From Nostoc desertorum CM1-VF14 (lineage in GTDB: Bacteria > Cyanobacteriota > Cyanobacteriia > Cyanobacteriales > Nostocaceae), in the NCBI GenBank assembly GCA_019359245.1, contig JAHHHR010000074.1, positions 1-37,164 on the forward strand: 37,164 nt of DNA. The letters run 5' to 3'. Below are positions 7,488-17,001 of the stretch, piece after piece. The notes under the pieces were generated by a model. The model saw nothing but the letters and a program-made list of their open reading frames with translations. It made no database searches and was not told the DNA's origin. Position 1 is the stretch's first letter, and every line of letters begins with the position of its first letter. The position numbers and the translations under genes are program-made.

Positions 7488-7666
7488 TCTGCTTCTCCTG
7501 TTTCAATTTCGTCAGTTTGTATCGGGTAAGCTTGTCTGAGCAACTCAGTGACTTCTTGCGCGATCGCAATCAGGGCATGATTAACTGAGGAGTCGCGAAG
7601 AGAACCAGTCTGAGGTGTACCTTCATGCCCAGAATTATTCTTGCCTTGTACTAATAAATGCGGCAT
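7484..7666 (-). CDS. Small hypothetical protein coupled to SDR
   Basis: A 60-residue acidic, soluble protein with no recognisable domain. Start ATG 7664-7666 has GAGG nine bases upstream, and its stop overlaps the SDR start as ATGA, so translation is coupled. The C-terminal half (NHALIAIAQEVTELLRQAY) is amphipathic helix. It could be a partner or a leader peptide of the SDR. Confidence 0.65.
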   Translation of the reverse strand: MPHLLVQGKNNSGHEGTPQTGSLRDSSVNHALIAIAQEVTELLRQAYPIQTDEIETGEAE

Positions 7667-7697
7667 AGAATTATCCTCAATGAAATACTGATTTGTA

Positions 7698-7820
7698 ATT
7701 GACTAAATCAATACGAAAGAATTCAGTTGTTGGCATGGTAATTTTTGGCATGGTTCAAAAAGCGGCAGTTTTGTTCAACGAAACAGGCAGGCAAAATCTA
7801 GCTATCAAAATTTGATAGCT
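7698..7820 (-). promoter_or_regulatory. Upstream region of the SDR operon with two palindromes
   Basis: Positions 7800-7820 are a perfect 10-bp inverted repeat around a single A (arms AGCTATCAAA and TTTGATAGCT). Closer to the operon, ATTGA-CTAAA-TCAAT (7698-7712) lies 32 bases from the start codon. No T-run follows the long palindrome in the leftward direction, so an operator is more likely than a terminator. Confidence 0.4.
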
Positions 7821-7872
7821 TACAGCACTTACAGACAAGTCACATATGAATTGAGAGCAAAGATCGGGGAAC

Positions 7873-8430
7873 TTAATGATTTGCAGCAATCATGGCAGCC
7901 ATTAACTCCGTCGTGTTCCAGCGCTCGGTATACCGAATTCCATTGATAAACAGAGCTGGGGTAGTCGTCACTCCACTCTCTATTGCGCCTTCGATATCTT
8001 CATTGATGCGATCGACATACCCTTGTTTAGACAACTCTTTGAGAAATTGAGGAATGTCAAGCCCTAAATCATTGGCGTACTCGACAAGATAACCGTTCTC
8101 CAACCTTTGTTGATGGTCAAATAAAGTATCGCTCATTAACAAAAACTGTCCTTGGGCGGCGGCAGCAACGGCTGCTTGGGCTGCCCATTGCGCCTGGGGA
8201 TGAATCTGGATCTGTGGAAAATGGCGGAAGATAAAACATAAATAATCCTCTCCAAAAGAAACCGTAAGCTCTTGCCGAATGATTTTAATCAGCTTGTAAA
8301 CGGCTGCACTTCTAGGACATTGATAATCCCCATACATCACTAATACCACGGCGGCACTTAGCACACCTTGACTGTGATCTTGGGTTGAAGCTGGCACAAC
8401 TAAAGAACTAGAACTATGGTCGTCGATCAT
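7873..8430 (-). CDS. DsbA-family thioredoxin-fold protein with a single active-site Cys
   Basis: A 185-residue protein of the DsbA/thioredoxin_4 type without a signal peptide. It has the first-strand motif VMYGDYQCPRSAAVYK, the helical insert (FRHFPQIQIHPQAQWAAQAAVAAAAQGQF), and the cis-Pro loop GVTTTPALFINGIRYTERW. The usual CxxC is CPRS here: only Cys38 remains, so a monothiol reductase, glutathione-dependent or non-redox role is likelier than disulfide formation. No SD of note precedes ATG 8428-8430. It lies between the SDR operon and the two-component operon. Confidence 0.85.
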   Translation of the reverse strand: MIDDHSSSSLVVPASTQDHSQGVLSAAVVLVMYGDYQCPRSAAVYKLIKIIRQELTVSFGEDYLCFIFRHFPQIQIHPQAQWAAQAAVAAAAQGQFLLMSDTLFDHQQRLENGYLVEYANDLGLDIPQFLKELSKQGYVDRINEDIEGAIESGVTTTPALFINGIRYTERWNTTELMAAMIAANH

Positions 8431-8568
8431 CTTTCTACATCTGTATCAAGCATGGAACCTTGTGATTCACTTGCTCAATCCACATGAATTCAATATAAGC
8501 AATTGGCTTTTAGTTGTCGTCTACAGTGAGTTAACATTTTTAGGCTGTAATTTGATGGAGCAGCCGCT

Positions 8569-8607
8569 CCTTCTTAAGATAGAAGGTAGGCTCTAACTTA
8601 AGTTAGA
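8569..8607. terminator. Hairpins between response regulator and dsbA-like gene
   Basis: Two structures sit downstream of the response regulator stop: CCTTCT-taagat-AGAAGG (8569-8586) and the perfect 16-bp palindrome TCTAACTTAAGTTAGA (8592-8607). They could end the kinase/regulator transcript or serve as an operator for the dsbA-like gene; neither has a convincing T-run. Confidence 0.35.
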
Positions 8608-8632
8608 ATCCGAATTTGATCGAAAGTACATC

Positions 8633-9256
8633 CTACAAACTTACAATGCCGCGCTTAACGGCAACAATCACAGCTTGGGTGCGATCGCTCACATCTAACT
8701 TATTCAAAATCCGATTAACATGGGATTTAACAGTACCTTCACCAATACTCAAAGCAGCCGCAATATCGGCATTGCTCATTCCCTGCGCCAGTGAGCCGAG
8801 TACTTCTAGTTCTCGTTCACTCAGTTCTGGATTGCTGAGGCGCTGTACCAACTTTGCTCCCACATCGGGCGGAATATACTTCTGACCCCGGTGAACGGTA
8901 CGAATAGCATTCAGAAGCTCGTCAGGTTCAGTTTCTTTCAACAGATATCCTTTTGCGCCTGCCTGCAATCCCCGATAAATATCTTCGTCACTATCATACG
9001 TGGTCAGTACAATAATCCGAGCAGATTTAACAATCGCACAAATTGCACCGATGGCGGCAACTCCTTCCACTTCAGGCATTCGCAGATCCATGAGCGTGAC
9101 ATCCGGTTGGTGTTCCCGAAATAAAGCGATCGCTTGTTCCCCATTTTCGGCTTGGGCAATCACCTGCATATCTGGGTCACGGTTAATAATGGTGGCTAAT
9201 CCTTGCCGAAAAATAGCATGATCGTCTGCAATGAGAACCCGAATGGCTTGGCTCAT
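8633..9256 (-). CDS. NarL/FixJ-type response regulator
   Basis: A 207-residue two-domain regulator. The receiver has the acidic pair Asp11/Asp12, phospho-acceptor Asp57 (LMDLRMPEVEG), a conserved Thr in VLTTYDSDE and Lys in GYLLKE. The C-terminal LuxR-type HTH is LSERELEVLGSLAQGMSNADIAAALSIGEGTVKSHVNRILNKLDV. Its ATG overlaps the stop of the giant sensor kinase by four bases, so it is the cognate partner. Target genes are unknown; the island genes to its left are candidates. Confidence 0.95.
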   Translation of the reverse strand: MSQAIRVLIADDHAIFRQGLATIINRDPDMQVIAQAENGEQAIALFREHQPDVTLMDLRMPEVEGVAAIGAICAIVKSARIIVLTTYDSDEDIYRGLQAGAKGYLLKETEPDELLNAIRTVHRGQKYIPPDVGAKLVQRLSNPELSERELEVLGSLAQGMSNADIAAALSIGEGTVKSHVNRILNKLDVSDRTQAVIVAVKRGIVSL

Positions 9257-12200
9257 TGTGATGCCTCCCGAGCGATGGTGACAATAATTTCTGTTCCTTC
9301 TCCAGGTTGACTCCCAATCGTGAGTTGTGCACCGATGCGCTCTGCTCGTTCGCTCATGCCTAGTAAGCCAAAACCCTCAGAGGCTGAAATACTTCCAACT
9401 CCAAAGCCCTGTCCATTGTCTTTCACGCGCAAGCAAACCTGATCGCGATCGTATACTAGCTGCACTCGAATTTCGTCAGCATTGGCGTGTCTAATCGCAT
9501 TGGTTAATGCCTCCTGCCCCATCCGCAGTAGGTTACTCTCGACTTCAGTCGGTAGAGAATACACTGTACCCTCAGTCTCATAATATAAAGTGGTATCCAT
9601 TGCGGCAGTTCTGATTTGAGCGACGAGACGATGGAGAGCGCTCTGTAAACTGCCCGACTCCAAAAGCTGAGGACGGAGCGCGACGACCGATCGCCGTGCT
9701 TCAGTCAGTCCAGTTCGCGCCAATTCTTTGATCAGGTCTAGATGTGCCCCAGTTGCTTCTACATCATCCGTGAGCACCTGGTTTGCAGCACCTACCTGAG
9801 CCAGAATACCTGTAAACGCCTGAGCGAGTGTGTCGTGAATTTCACGCGCCATGCGGTTACGTTCTTCCAAAATTGAGGCTGCTTCTGCTTGCTTGTGCGC
9901 CGTAATATCTCGCGTTAGCCAAATTACCTGATCGAGGCTGATTGGGGCAATGCGAGCCGAAAACCAGGCTTCTTGTTCAGCTATCTGCAAGCTGTACTCA
10001 ACTGTGAGCATTTGTTGGGTTCTCAGTACTTGCCGAACGTAACCCAGGAATTCATCGGCTTGTTCTTTTTCAAAAATCTGGTGCAGTGTTTGACCAATCT
10101 GCTCCTCAATAGGTCGATACAACTGATTCGGTTTCACTTCAACTGCTTCGACCAGTCGCCCTTGGGCAGTAAGGACAAACAGCGGATCGGGAATGGCTGA
10201 AACGAGTGCCCGCAGTTCTGCTTCAGAGGCTTGCAGCGCGGCTTCTGCTGAGACGCGATCGCTAATATCTGCAACCACTCCTTCTACACATTCATCAGCA
10301 ACATTCAGACGAGAAGAGAAAAGTCCCCAAAGCAATGTCCCATCTCGTTTTTGTATCTGGACTTCAAAGCTTCGCACTTCCCCATCGCGCTTCATCATCT
10401 CAATGGCTTGTTGGCGAACGTTGGGATTGACATAGTAGTTTACAGTATGCTCAAGCCCAATCATCTCTTGGGGTGAGTCAAAGCCATACAGATCGGCAAA
10501 GCGTTGATTGGCTTCGAGAATTAATCCATCCGAGAGGCGGGTTCGGAAGATGCCGACCTGCGAGTTTTCAAAGATAGCTCGAAACTTGGCTTCACTTTGT
10601 CGTAACGCAGCAGTTCGTTCTGCGACCTGTTGCTCTAAAGTGCAGTTGTAGTCGGCTAGGAGTTTCTGGGCTTGTTTGCGCTCTGTAATGTCCTCAAAGG
10701 TAGCGATCGCATAAGTGATATTGCCCTGTTGATCAAAAACTGGTGTTCCCCGTGCCTCAAGTAGAATTGTGACATGATCTCGACGAATTTCTATATCTTC
10801 AGTCCTGATGCGTTCGCCCCTTAATGCCCGCACAGTAGGCAAGTTCTCTGCTGGATAGATTTGATCCGTTCCCGCTACATAAAGCTGATAAGCCTCTGAT
10901 ATCTGCTCCGGTGCTATGGAAGTATCAGTTTCTTTGCCCAGGAGTTGATTGCCGCATTGGTTGGTATAGTAAGGGCAACCCGTCGCATCCACGATTGCAA
11001 TTCCCACCGGAATCGCTTCAAGGAACTGGGTGATCTTGCTTTCCTTAGCCCGCAGTTCTGAGTAAAGGTTGGCATTTTCGATGGCGATCGCTGCTTGAGT
11101 CGATAATAGCTGCAAGACCTGCGATCGCTCTGGTGTAAATACTCCAACTGCTAACCGATTTTCTAAATACAATACACCGACCAGCTTGGCTTGATTCAGC
11201 AGCGGCAAACAGAAAATAGATTGAGGCTGGTTCTGTTGAATGTATGGCTCATTAATAAAAGCACCTTCACGAGTCGCATCATTTAAGGTGACAGGCTTCA
11301 GAGTCCGAATCACATATTGAATGATTGATTCTGGCAATTGATCGGCAATTGGAATAGACTGTAACACCTTAGTCGCACAAGCATTCTCATCGGTATTGAG
11401 TTCACAAGCTGCTTCAATCAACCATTCTCCTGAGCTTTCTAAGATCAAATATCCGGTTTGTGCGCCAGCATTCTCAATTACAGTTTGCATCAGTGATCGC
11501 AGCAATTGCTTCAGTTCAATTTCACGAGAAATCGCCTGTGAAGCTTTCATTACTGCTGCTAAATCGAAAGCAGTATGGAAGGGATTAGTGATAGTTTCAG
11601 CAGTAATAGGAATTGATGTGGGAGCGGCTCTAGGCGACTGAGGAAAGAACTGTGGATAGCGAGTTTCTAAGTCTTTAACTTTAGCGGTTGCGCCCCAGCG
11701 ATCGTAGCAGTAGTGAGCTTCTTTCATGTAGATCTGGGCAAATTTTTCCAGACCTCGCGCTAGATAATGTTTTGCAGCTAATTCGTATGCTAACGCCTCT
11801 TCTTGAATATATTCATTTTCTCTGGCTCCTTGAATCGCTTGTTCATAGAATTTTTCTGCTTCAAGCAACTGACCCAAGACCCGTGCTCTCTCTGCCTCAA
11901 CTAGATGATATTTGTGCAAATAATTCATGGGGGCATGATCTGCCCATAGCTTCATTTTCTCCTGGTTAACAGCAACTTTTTTGAGGATTTCCGACTGAGC
12001 TTGAGCGCTGCTTCCGGGGTATGTAGCCAGTCTTGCCAGAGAGTCATAGAGGTAGTACAAATGCTCCGAGGGAGCCGCTATTACTTCGCTCAAATGACTT
12101 GCCGCTAGGGTTGAGTTTTCAATTGCCTGAGAGTACTCAGAAAATAGATAGCATAGGAAAAGTTTGTTGAAATGTATTTTAAAGATTAAGTTTCCATTTA

Positions 12201-15200
12201 TTTCATAATGTGGCGGTCTATTCTCCTCATTGTAAGATTCGCCAATTAGACGACATGGATTGACCGAGCATCCCATCAAATTTAAGACAGACTGGTGAAA
12301 TAGTTGATTCAAGGTTAGTGCTGTTTTCTGTTTGATTTCACGGATTGCTTCACTGTATATCCTCATCTCGCGTTCAAGTTCCACGAGTTCCTTTCCGACG
12401 ACAAAGGAGTGGAAGCAGTAACCGTGAGCGCAATATGCAGCAAACTCTAAGTCCCCAGTTTCTAGTCCACTTTGATAGCCTTCTAGTAATGGCTCCAGTG
12501 ATTCTCTAATATGTTCTTTCCAGTGGATGATGAAGACATTTACGAACAGTAATGTTCTAGCTCTGAGTGAATGGGTATGAGGCTGTGACAACTGCCTGAG
12601 AGCAAGCTGTCCAAATTGGTAGCCAACCTCTATGTTTCCGACCATTCCACAAAGAATTAACCCAAAGGTGGCATACACAAAGGGTGACACAAACGCGTTG
12701 CCATACTGGATTGACAGGTTGACCTGTTTAGATGCAAGTAGAGGCATCAGATCGGGAGCAGCCATATGGGCAGCAACCGTTATACTTGATAGAATCCGCA
12801 TCGCCGCCAACTTTTCCGGCTCGGTCATTTCCGGCAGATGAATAAAGTCCTCGAGCAGCTTCTCACTGAATCGGGATGTGATTGTGTCTAGTTCAAGCTG
12901 AATATCCGACTGACTTGGCTTTTCGGGAAAACTGATCCCCAATTGCTGTAAAACTTGCAACGCAGTATTGATTGCTTTCAATGGCTGACCCTGCGCTGTG
13001 TCGGTTTGAATTTTGACATCATAAAAGTTTACGATGTCGAGAACCGTTTTAGCTTCTTGCAGAACGATCGCGACCCAGGATTCTACCTGCTCAAAATCGC
13101 CACACAAATACGCAACTTCTGTTGTTTCTAGATATAAATCTAATGTCAGGTCATAGTCTGTTTTCCAGCTAGAAACTACCAGCCATGCTCTCCCTGCGGC
13201 TAAATAGTTCTGAGTCATACTATAGGCGATCGCTGCCTTTGCTTTCTGACCTGCGATTAAATTTAATTTGGCAATTTCATGGCGTTCTGCTTGATCGGTT
13301 ACAAGCTCAATCGCATGATTTAGGTGCTCAACAATCTCAAACAGCCTCTCTGATAACCGCTTTGATAAGGTCTTTTCTAGTAAATTACGACCGATTTGGA
13401 GATGAACAACTTGTTTGTGCGACTCATCGATTAAGGCGTATGCAGCTTGCTGCACCCGGTCATGCAAGAACTTATACTCTTGAACTAACAAGTCTTTGTC
13501 TAATTCAGACAGAGGTTGAATTAATCCCGCTTGTATTACTGCTAGTAGATCCTGGAAAATTGCTTTCGGTGATTTTTCGCAAACAATCGCTAACGTTTCT
13601 AAATCAAACTCAGACCCAATACAAGCAGCGATGGAGAGAACTTGCTGTGTTGCTGACGGTAATTTTTGCAACTGACGTAGCAGCAACTCCACCACATTAT
13701 CGGTGATATCTTGAGCTTCAATCTCAGTTAAGTTCCACTGCCAACTCAACTGTTGGGCATCAAAGGTTAATAGGTTTTCGCTATGCAGCAGCTTCAAAAA
13801 TTCACCAACAAAGAAAGGGTTGCCCTCGGTTTTACGCAACACGACTTGGGTTAAGGAACGAACGGTATCAGGATTGCGATGTAATGTCTCAGCCACCAAT
13901 TGAGTCAATGGTTCGGGCGTTAAGGGGGTCAGGGTGATTTCTTGAAGCGCTGCTCCCTGGTTTCGCAGGCTCTCTAGCGTTAAGACCAACGGATGCGTTG
14001 GAGTCAGTTCGTTATCTCGGTAGGCTCCGATCAAAAACAGATACTGGATTTGCTCATCAAGTAAAATGAGTTCGATTAACTTCAAAGTCGCAGAATCGAT
14101 CCACTGTAAATCGTCTAAGAAAATGACTAGGGGATGCTCTTTTGCACAAAACGCCCGCACAAATCTTTGAAACGTGAGATTGAAGCGATTCTGTGCTTCT
14201 GTTGCTCCAACTTCGGGTGTAGGCGACTGTTTGCCAATGATTAACTCAACTTCGGGGATGACATCAATGATGATTTGCCCGTTGCTGCCCAGAGCAGTGA
14301 GCAGACGCGATCGCCACTGTTGCACTTGCTCATCCGATTCCCCCAGAAGTTGCTGCACCAACTTTTGCAGGGCATGGGCGATCGCGCTGTAGGGAATATT
14401 GCGCCTGAATTGGTCAAATTTACCCGATATGAAATAGCCGTGCTTTGCTGTGATCGGTTTATAGAGTTCTTGCACCAATGCTGTTTTGCCAACGCCAGCG
14501 TAACCAGCAACGAGCATGAGTTCGACATTGAATTGAGCATTTTCTATGCCTGACTCTAGTTGACAAATTTCGCCAAACGTCTCTTTTCTAGCCACTCTGT
14601 CAAACGCCGCCAATAATGCTTTAGTCTGGGCTTCTCGTCCATACAGTTTCTCAGGAATGCAAAACTGTTCTGAAACATCTTGCAGTCCCAACGACATGGC
14701 GTTGATCTGACCCATTTCTGCCAGTTGCCCGGTGCAGCGTTCTAGATCCGCTTTGATGCCCCAGGCACTTTGATAGCGATCCTCCGCATTTTTCGCCATC
14801 AACTTCAAAATTATCCCTGAAATGGGTTTGGGAATCGTGGCGTTCAATTCATGCACAGGAATCGGCGGTTTGGCAATATGGCAATGAACTAGCTCCAGGA
14901 TGTCTTGAGTGGGGAACGGTAGCTGTCCAGTTAACAGTTCGTAGAAGGTTACGCCCAGCGAGTAGAAATCGGTGCGATAGTCGAGCATCCGGTTCATTCG
15001 CCCGGTTTGCTCTGGCGACAGATAGGCTAGCGTGCCTTCTAACACATGGGGACTTTTGAACGTCGGATTTGTGCGGTTAAATTGGGTCGCAATCCCAAAA
15101 TCAATAATTTTGACAACGCCAGTATCCAGATTAAAGACTATGTTTCCAGGGTTGATATCTTTATGAATTACATTAGCTGCATGGATTCTGCCCAGAATAT

Positions 15201-15552
15201 CGCAAACAGCGATCGCAAGACCAAGAAAAGTGGATAAAGGCATGGGGCAGAATATATCTGGGCGCTTGTGCATCCATTGCTCTAGGGACTCTCCCCCAAA
15301 GTCTTCTAAGATAATCACCAGAGTCCGTTGATAGTCCTGCTGGCTGTATGCCTTGATAACTCCTTCCAGATTTAGGGAGCGGGTAATTTTATATTCCTGT
15401 CTGTAGCGGGTTAGTTCTTGGGGAGAGGGATAATCAAGCTTTAACATTTTTACGACGATTCCTACTCCATCGTCTCTGATGCCCCGGTACACTAGAGAAT
15501 TGGGACTTTCGTATATTTTGTTTTGGATAAAAATACCAGGTAGAGTAATCAT
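9253..15552 (-). CDS. Hybrid Ser/Thr kinase - AAA ATPase - GAF - PAS - histidine kinase
   Basis: About 2,099 residues. Order (approximate): Ser/Thr kinase 1-265, with HKDINPGN near 129, DFG near 150 and SPEQTGRM; AAA/STAND-type ATPase with Walker A GYAGVGKT near 349 and Walker B VIFLDDLQW near 476; long TPR-like helical region to ~1290; GAF ~1337-1490; three PAS domains ~1500-1885; HisKA_3 with the phospho-His in EIHDTLAQ near 1899; HATPase_c to the end (NAIRHA, DNGQGFG, GFGLLGM). This is the cyanobacterial HstK-like architecture. I start at MITLPGIF (15550-15552), the family start; an in-frame codon 36 bases upstream is possible. It overlaps the response regulator. The signal is unknown. Confidence 0.95.
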   Translation of the reverse strand: MITLPGIFIQNKIYESPNSLVYRGIRDDGVGIVVKMLKLDYPSPQELTRYRQEYKITRSLNLEGVIKAYSQQDYQRTLVIILEDFGGESLEQWMHKRPDIFCPMPLSTFLGLAIAVCDILGRIHAANVIHKDINPGNIVFNLDTGVVKIIDFGIATQFNRTNPTFKSPHVLEGTLAYLSPEQTGRMNRMLDYRTDFYSLGVTFYELLTGQLPFPTQDILELVHCHIAKPPIPVHELNATIPKPISGIILKLMAKNAEDRYQSAWGIKADLERCTGQLAEMGQINAMSLGLQDVSEQFCIPEKLYGREAQTKALLAAFDRVARKETFGEICQLESGIENAQFNVELMLVAGYAGVGKTALVQELYKPITAKHGYFISGKFDQFRRNIPYSAIAHALQKLVQQLLGESDEQVQQWRSRLLTALGSNGQIIIDVIPEVELIIGKQSPTPEVGATEAQNRFNLTFQRFVRAFCAKEHPLVIFLDDLQWIDSATLKLIELILLDEQIQYLFLIGAYRDNELTPTHPLVLTLESLRNQGAALQEITLTPLTPEPLTQLVAETLHRNPDTVRSLTQVVLRKTEGNPFFVGEFLKLLHSENLLTFDAQQLSWQWNLTEIEAQDITDNVVELLLRQLQKLPSATQQVLSIAACIGSEFDLETLAIVCEKSPKAIFQDLLAVIQAGLIQPLSELDKDLLVQEYKFLHDRVQQAAYALIDESHKQVVHLQIGRNLLEKTLSKRLSERLFEIVEHLNHAIELVTDQAERHEIAKLNLIAGQKAKAAIAYSMTQNYLAAGRAWLVVSSWKTDYDLTLDLYLETTEVAYLCGDFEQVESWVAIVLQEAKTVLDIVNFYDVKIQTDTAQGQPLKAINTALQVLQQLGISFPEKPSQSDIQLELDTITSRFSEKLLEDFIHLPEMTEPEKLAAMRILSSITVAAHMAAPDLMPLLASKQVNLSIQYGNAFVSPFVYATFGLILCGMVGNIEVGYQFGQLALRQLSQPHTHSLRARTLLFVNVFIIHWKEHIRESLEPLLEGYQSGLETGDLEFAAYCAHGYCFHSFVVGKELVELEREMRIYSEAIREIKQKTALTLNQLFHQSVLNLMGCSVNPCRLIGESYNEENRPPHYEINGNLIFKIHFNKLFLCYLFSEYSQAIENSTLAASHLSEVIAAPSEHLYYLYDSLARLATYPGSSAQAQSEILKKVAVNQEKMKLWADHAPMNYLHKYHLVEAERARVLGQLLEAEKFYEQAIQGARENEYIQEEALAYELAAKHYLARGLEKFAQIYMKEAHYCYDRWGATAKVKDLETRYPQFFPQSPRAAPTSIPITAETITNPFHTAFDLAAVMKASQAISREIELKQLLRSLMQTVIENAGAQTGYLILESSGEWLIEAACELNTDENACATKVLQSIPIADQLPESIIQYVIRTLKPVTLNDATREGAFINEPYIQQNQPQSIFCLPLLNQAKLVGVLYLENRLAVGVFTPERSQVLQLLSTQAAIAIENANLYSELRAKESKITQFLEAIPVGIAIVDATGCPYYTNQCGNQLLGKETDTSIAPEQISEAYQLYVAGTDQIYPAENLPTVRALRGERIRTEDIEIRRDHVTILLEARGTPVFDQQGNITYAIATFEDITERKQAQKLLADYNCTLEQQVAERTAALRQSEAKFRAIFENSQVGIFRTRLSDGLILEANQRFADLYGFDSPQEMIGLEHTVNYYVNPNVRQQAIEMMKRDGEVRSFEVQIQKRDGTLLWGLFSSRLNVADECVEGVVADISDRVSAEAALQASEAELRALVSAIPDPLFVLTAQGRLVEAVEVKPNQLYRPIEEQIGQTLHQIFEKEQADEFLGYVRQVLRTQQMLTVEYSLQIAEQEAWFSARIAPISLDQVIWLTRDITAHKQAEAASILEERNRMAREIHDTLAQAFTGILAQVGAANQVLTDDVEATGAHLDLIKELARTGLTEARRSVVALRPQLLESGSLQSALHRLVAQIRTAAMDTTLYYETEGTVYSLPTEVESNLLRMGQEALTNAIRHANADEIRVQLVYDRDQVCLRVKDNGQGFGVGSISASEGFGLLGMSERAERIGAQLTIGSQPGEGTEIIVTIAREASQ

Positions 15553-15600
15553 AGAGCAACTCTTGAGATGATAATCTGGCATAACCAAAACTATACAGCA

Positions 15601-15753
15601 ATCCAGCTATCCACATTTTTTATCTTCTGAGGTTCGATTTGGTTTTGTTCATTTCTAGCCAGTTGTAGAGTGGGAACTGAACTCTGTTGAGCGCTATATA
15701 AATCATGTAGAGGGGTTCTACAGCACTCAACTAAACAACTGGCATAGCTGGAT
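15601..15753. other. Nested inverted-repeat (folded leader) element
   Basis: Five pairings nest within 153 bases. They are ATCCAGCTAT/ATAGCTGGAT (15601-15610/15744-15753), GCCAGTTG/CAACTGGC (15658-15665/15736-15743), AGAGT/ACTCT (15667-15671/15681-15685), GTTGAG/CTCAAC (15686-15691/15726-15731) and TGTAGA/TCTACA (15706-15711/15717-15722). All arms are perfect. It lies 48 bases before the sensor kinase start, so it would be in its 5' leader; a MITE is the alternative. The rest of 15553-15871 has no convincing gene. Confidence 0.5.
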
Positions 15754-15871
15754 GTCAAGAAGCGGGAAGTTTTATCTTTTCCCTCGTACAACTTCTTCAC
15801 TGTCCCGTTGTGTTGCTAACTCCATTGAAACTGCAACCCAAAAACATTGGATGCCAAATTGCCAAAATTGT

Positions 15872-16783
15872 TCAGGGTATTCTCCCATACTCCGACTCCA
15901 GAAGCGTCAATAATTTCTCTTCCACAGCAGTAAGATAAGGCCGATTCACCTTCCCCAACAACTGCAACAGACTTTTGACTGTATCCTCCAGCGAATCGGA
16001 ATATATTAGCGCAAGGCGATCGCTGATTAACTGCATCTGCTCACATTCAGCAGGCAAGTAATCGTAAGACTTCAGGTGTTGCAACCCAATGGTGTACTCT
16101 CCATCCCAGGTTCTGACGGTGCAGCTAAATTCACCCACATGGTTGACTATCCCCCAGCACCCACCCTTACCCCTGAGTTCGGGATTATCCTTAGCAAGAA
16201 TTTGGCACACTTCGCCTAACTGGTAAGTGTTGGGTACTTGGGTTCGCTCCATTATGCGCTGCACAACATCTTTGACGATCCGGTGTGAGGGTACTTTCCC
16301 GTTGGCAGACTCTACAGCTTGCTCCCATGCTTCGGGCTGAATGTCCGGGTCAAGCTTGGTCAGTGGCCTGATTTGCCACTCATTAGTCGGCAAAATGTGA
16401 ACGTTCCGTTCACATTTTTCCACCAAATTATCAAAAATAATCGCAGCTTCTATTAAATGGTAGGGCTGTCTGCGGCTAAAACCAAAGCGATCGCGGCAAT
16501 AATCTTCAAAAGTTTTGTGCGTGGAACAATATAATCTGCGATCGCGTAACTCAGTCAATGCCTTCCCTGCTTCAAAGAAGGCTCGTTCTACCTTACGCTC
16601 CAAGTGCAGGCGATCGCTCTGCTCCTGCTCGGTCAACTCTGTTACTTCAACAGCAGTAACTGTAATCGTTGCTGAACCTGGATTTTCTTGCTGGGAGATA
16701 TCCTCGTTTACATTAGCTGCTGAAGTTGAATCGGTAGATGCGGGAGAAGTGGCTTTTTTGCGTCTAAAAGGTGGTTCAGGCAT
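15872..16783 (-). CDS. ParB/KorB-like plasmid DNA-binding protein
   Basis: A 303-residue protein. After a low-complexity, Thr/Ser-rich start (1-45), the segment LERKVERAFFEAGKALTELRDRRLY...TFEDYCRDRFGFSRRQPYHLIEAA resembles helical DNA-binding domains of plasmid proteins. LPTNEWQIRPLTKLDPDIQPEAWEQAVESANGKVPSHRIVKDVVQRI resembles ParB/KorB central helices. A small beta-rich domain (GKGGCWGIVNHVGEFSCTVRTWDGEYTIG) follows. ATG is preceded by GGTGG. It is transcribed away from the rep side. A partition or regulatory role is inferred from similarity and context; no ParA is in the window. Confidence 0.7.
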   Translation of the reverse strand: MPEPPFRRKKATSPASTDSTSAANVNEDISQQENPGSATITVTAVEVTELTEQEQSDRLHLERKVERAFFEAGKALTELRDRRLYCSTHKTFEDYCRDRFGFSRRQPYHLIEAAIIFDNLVEKCERNVHILPTNEWQIRPLTKLDPDIQPEAWEQAVESANGKVPSHRIVKDVVQRIMERTQVPNTYQLGEVCQILAKDNPELRGKGGCWGIVNHVGEFSCTVRTWDGEYTIGLQHLKSYDYLPAECEQMQLISDRLALIYSDSLEDTVKSLLQLLGKVNRPYLTAVEEKLLTLLESEYGRIP

Positions 16784-16968
16784 AATTCCACCTTTCTAGT
16801 TCAATGCTATTTTCTCAAAGTCAATTGCCAGGTAGATTTTGAATGTAATAGATCCCTGAGATCGTTCCACAAAGAAGACAGAGTGGAGGATAAAAGGCTC
16901 GATAGCAGCAAAATAAATCATCAGACTGTAACTTCCTAAATTTACACTTAAGCCAATAATGGCAAAGC

Positions 16969-17001
16969 ATGAGGCTTTACACTGAGCCGTTTAAGCCTCA
17001 T
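16969..17001 (-). terminator. Hairpin at the end of the XRE operon
   Basis: Perfect 9-bp arms ATGAGGCTT (16969-16977) and AAGCCTCAT (16993-17001) enclose a 15-base loop. The right arm includes the stop region of the XRE/GIY-YIG gene. In the leftward transcript a short T-rich stretch (CTTTGCC) follows, so termination is plausible though not classic. The remaining 16784-16968 shows nothing else. Confidence 0.5.

Noticed and set aside
15658..15743. tRNA-like cloverleaf (8-bp outer stem, TTCAGTTCC on the minus strand, 7-base hairpin loop)
   Set aside because: A further stem (GTTGAG/CTCAAC) encloses the would-be anticodon hairpin, the loop lacks T33, and no proper D-arm exists; it fits a nested inverted repeat instead.
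15591..15800. 69-codon leftward open frame before the kinase gene
   Set aside because: It runs through the nested inverted-repeat element and has no protein-like features.
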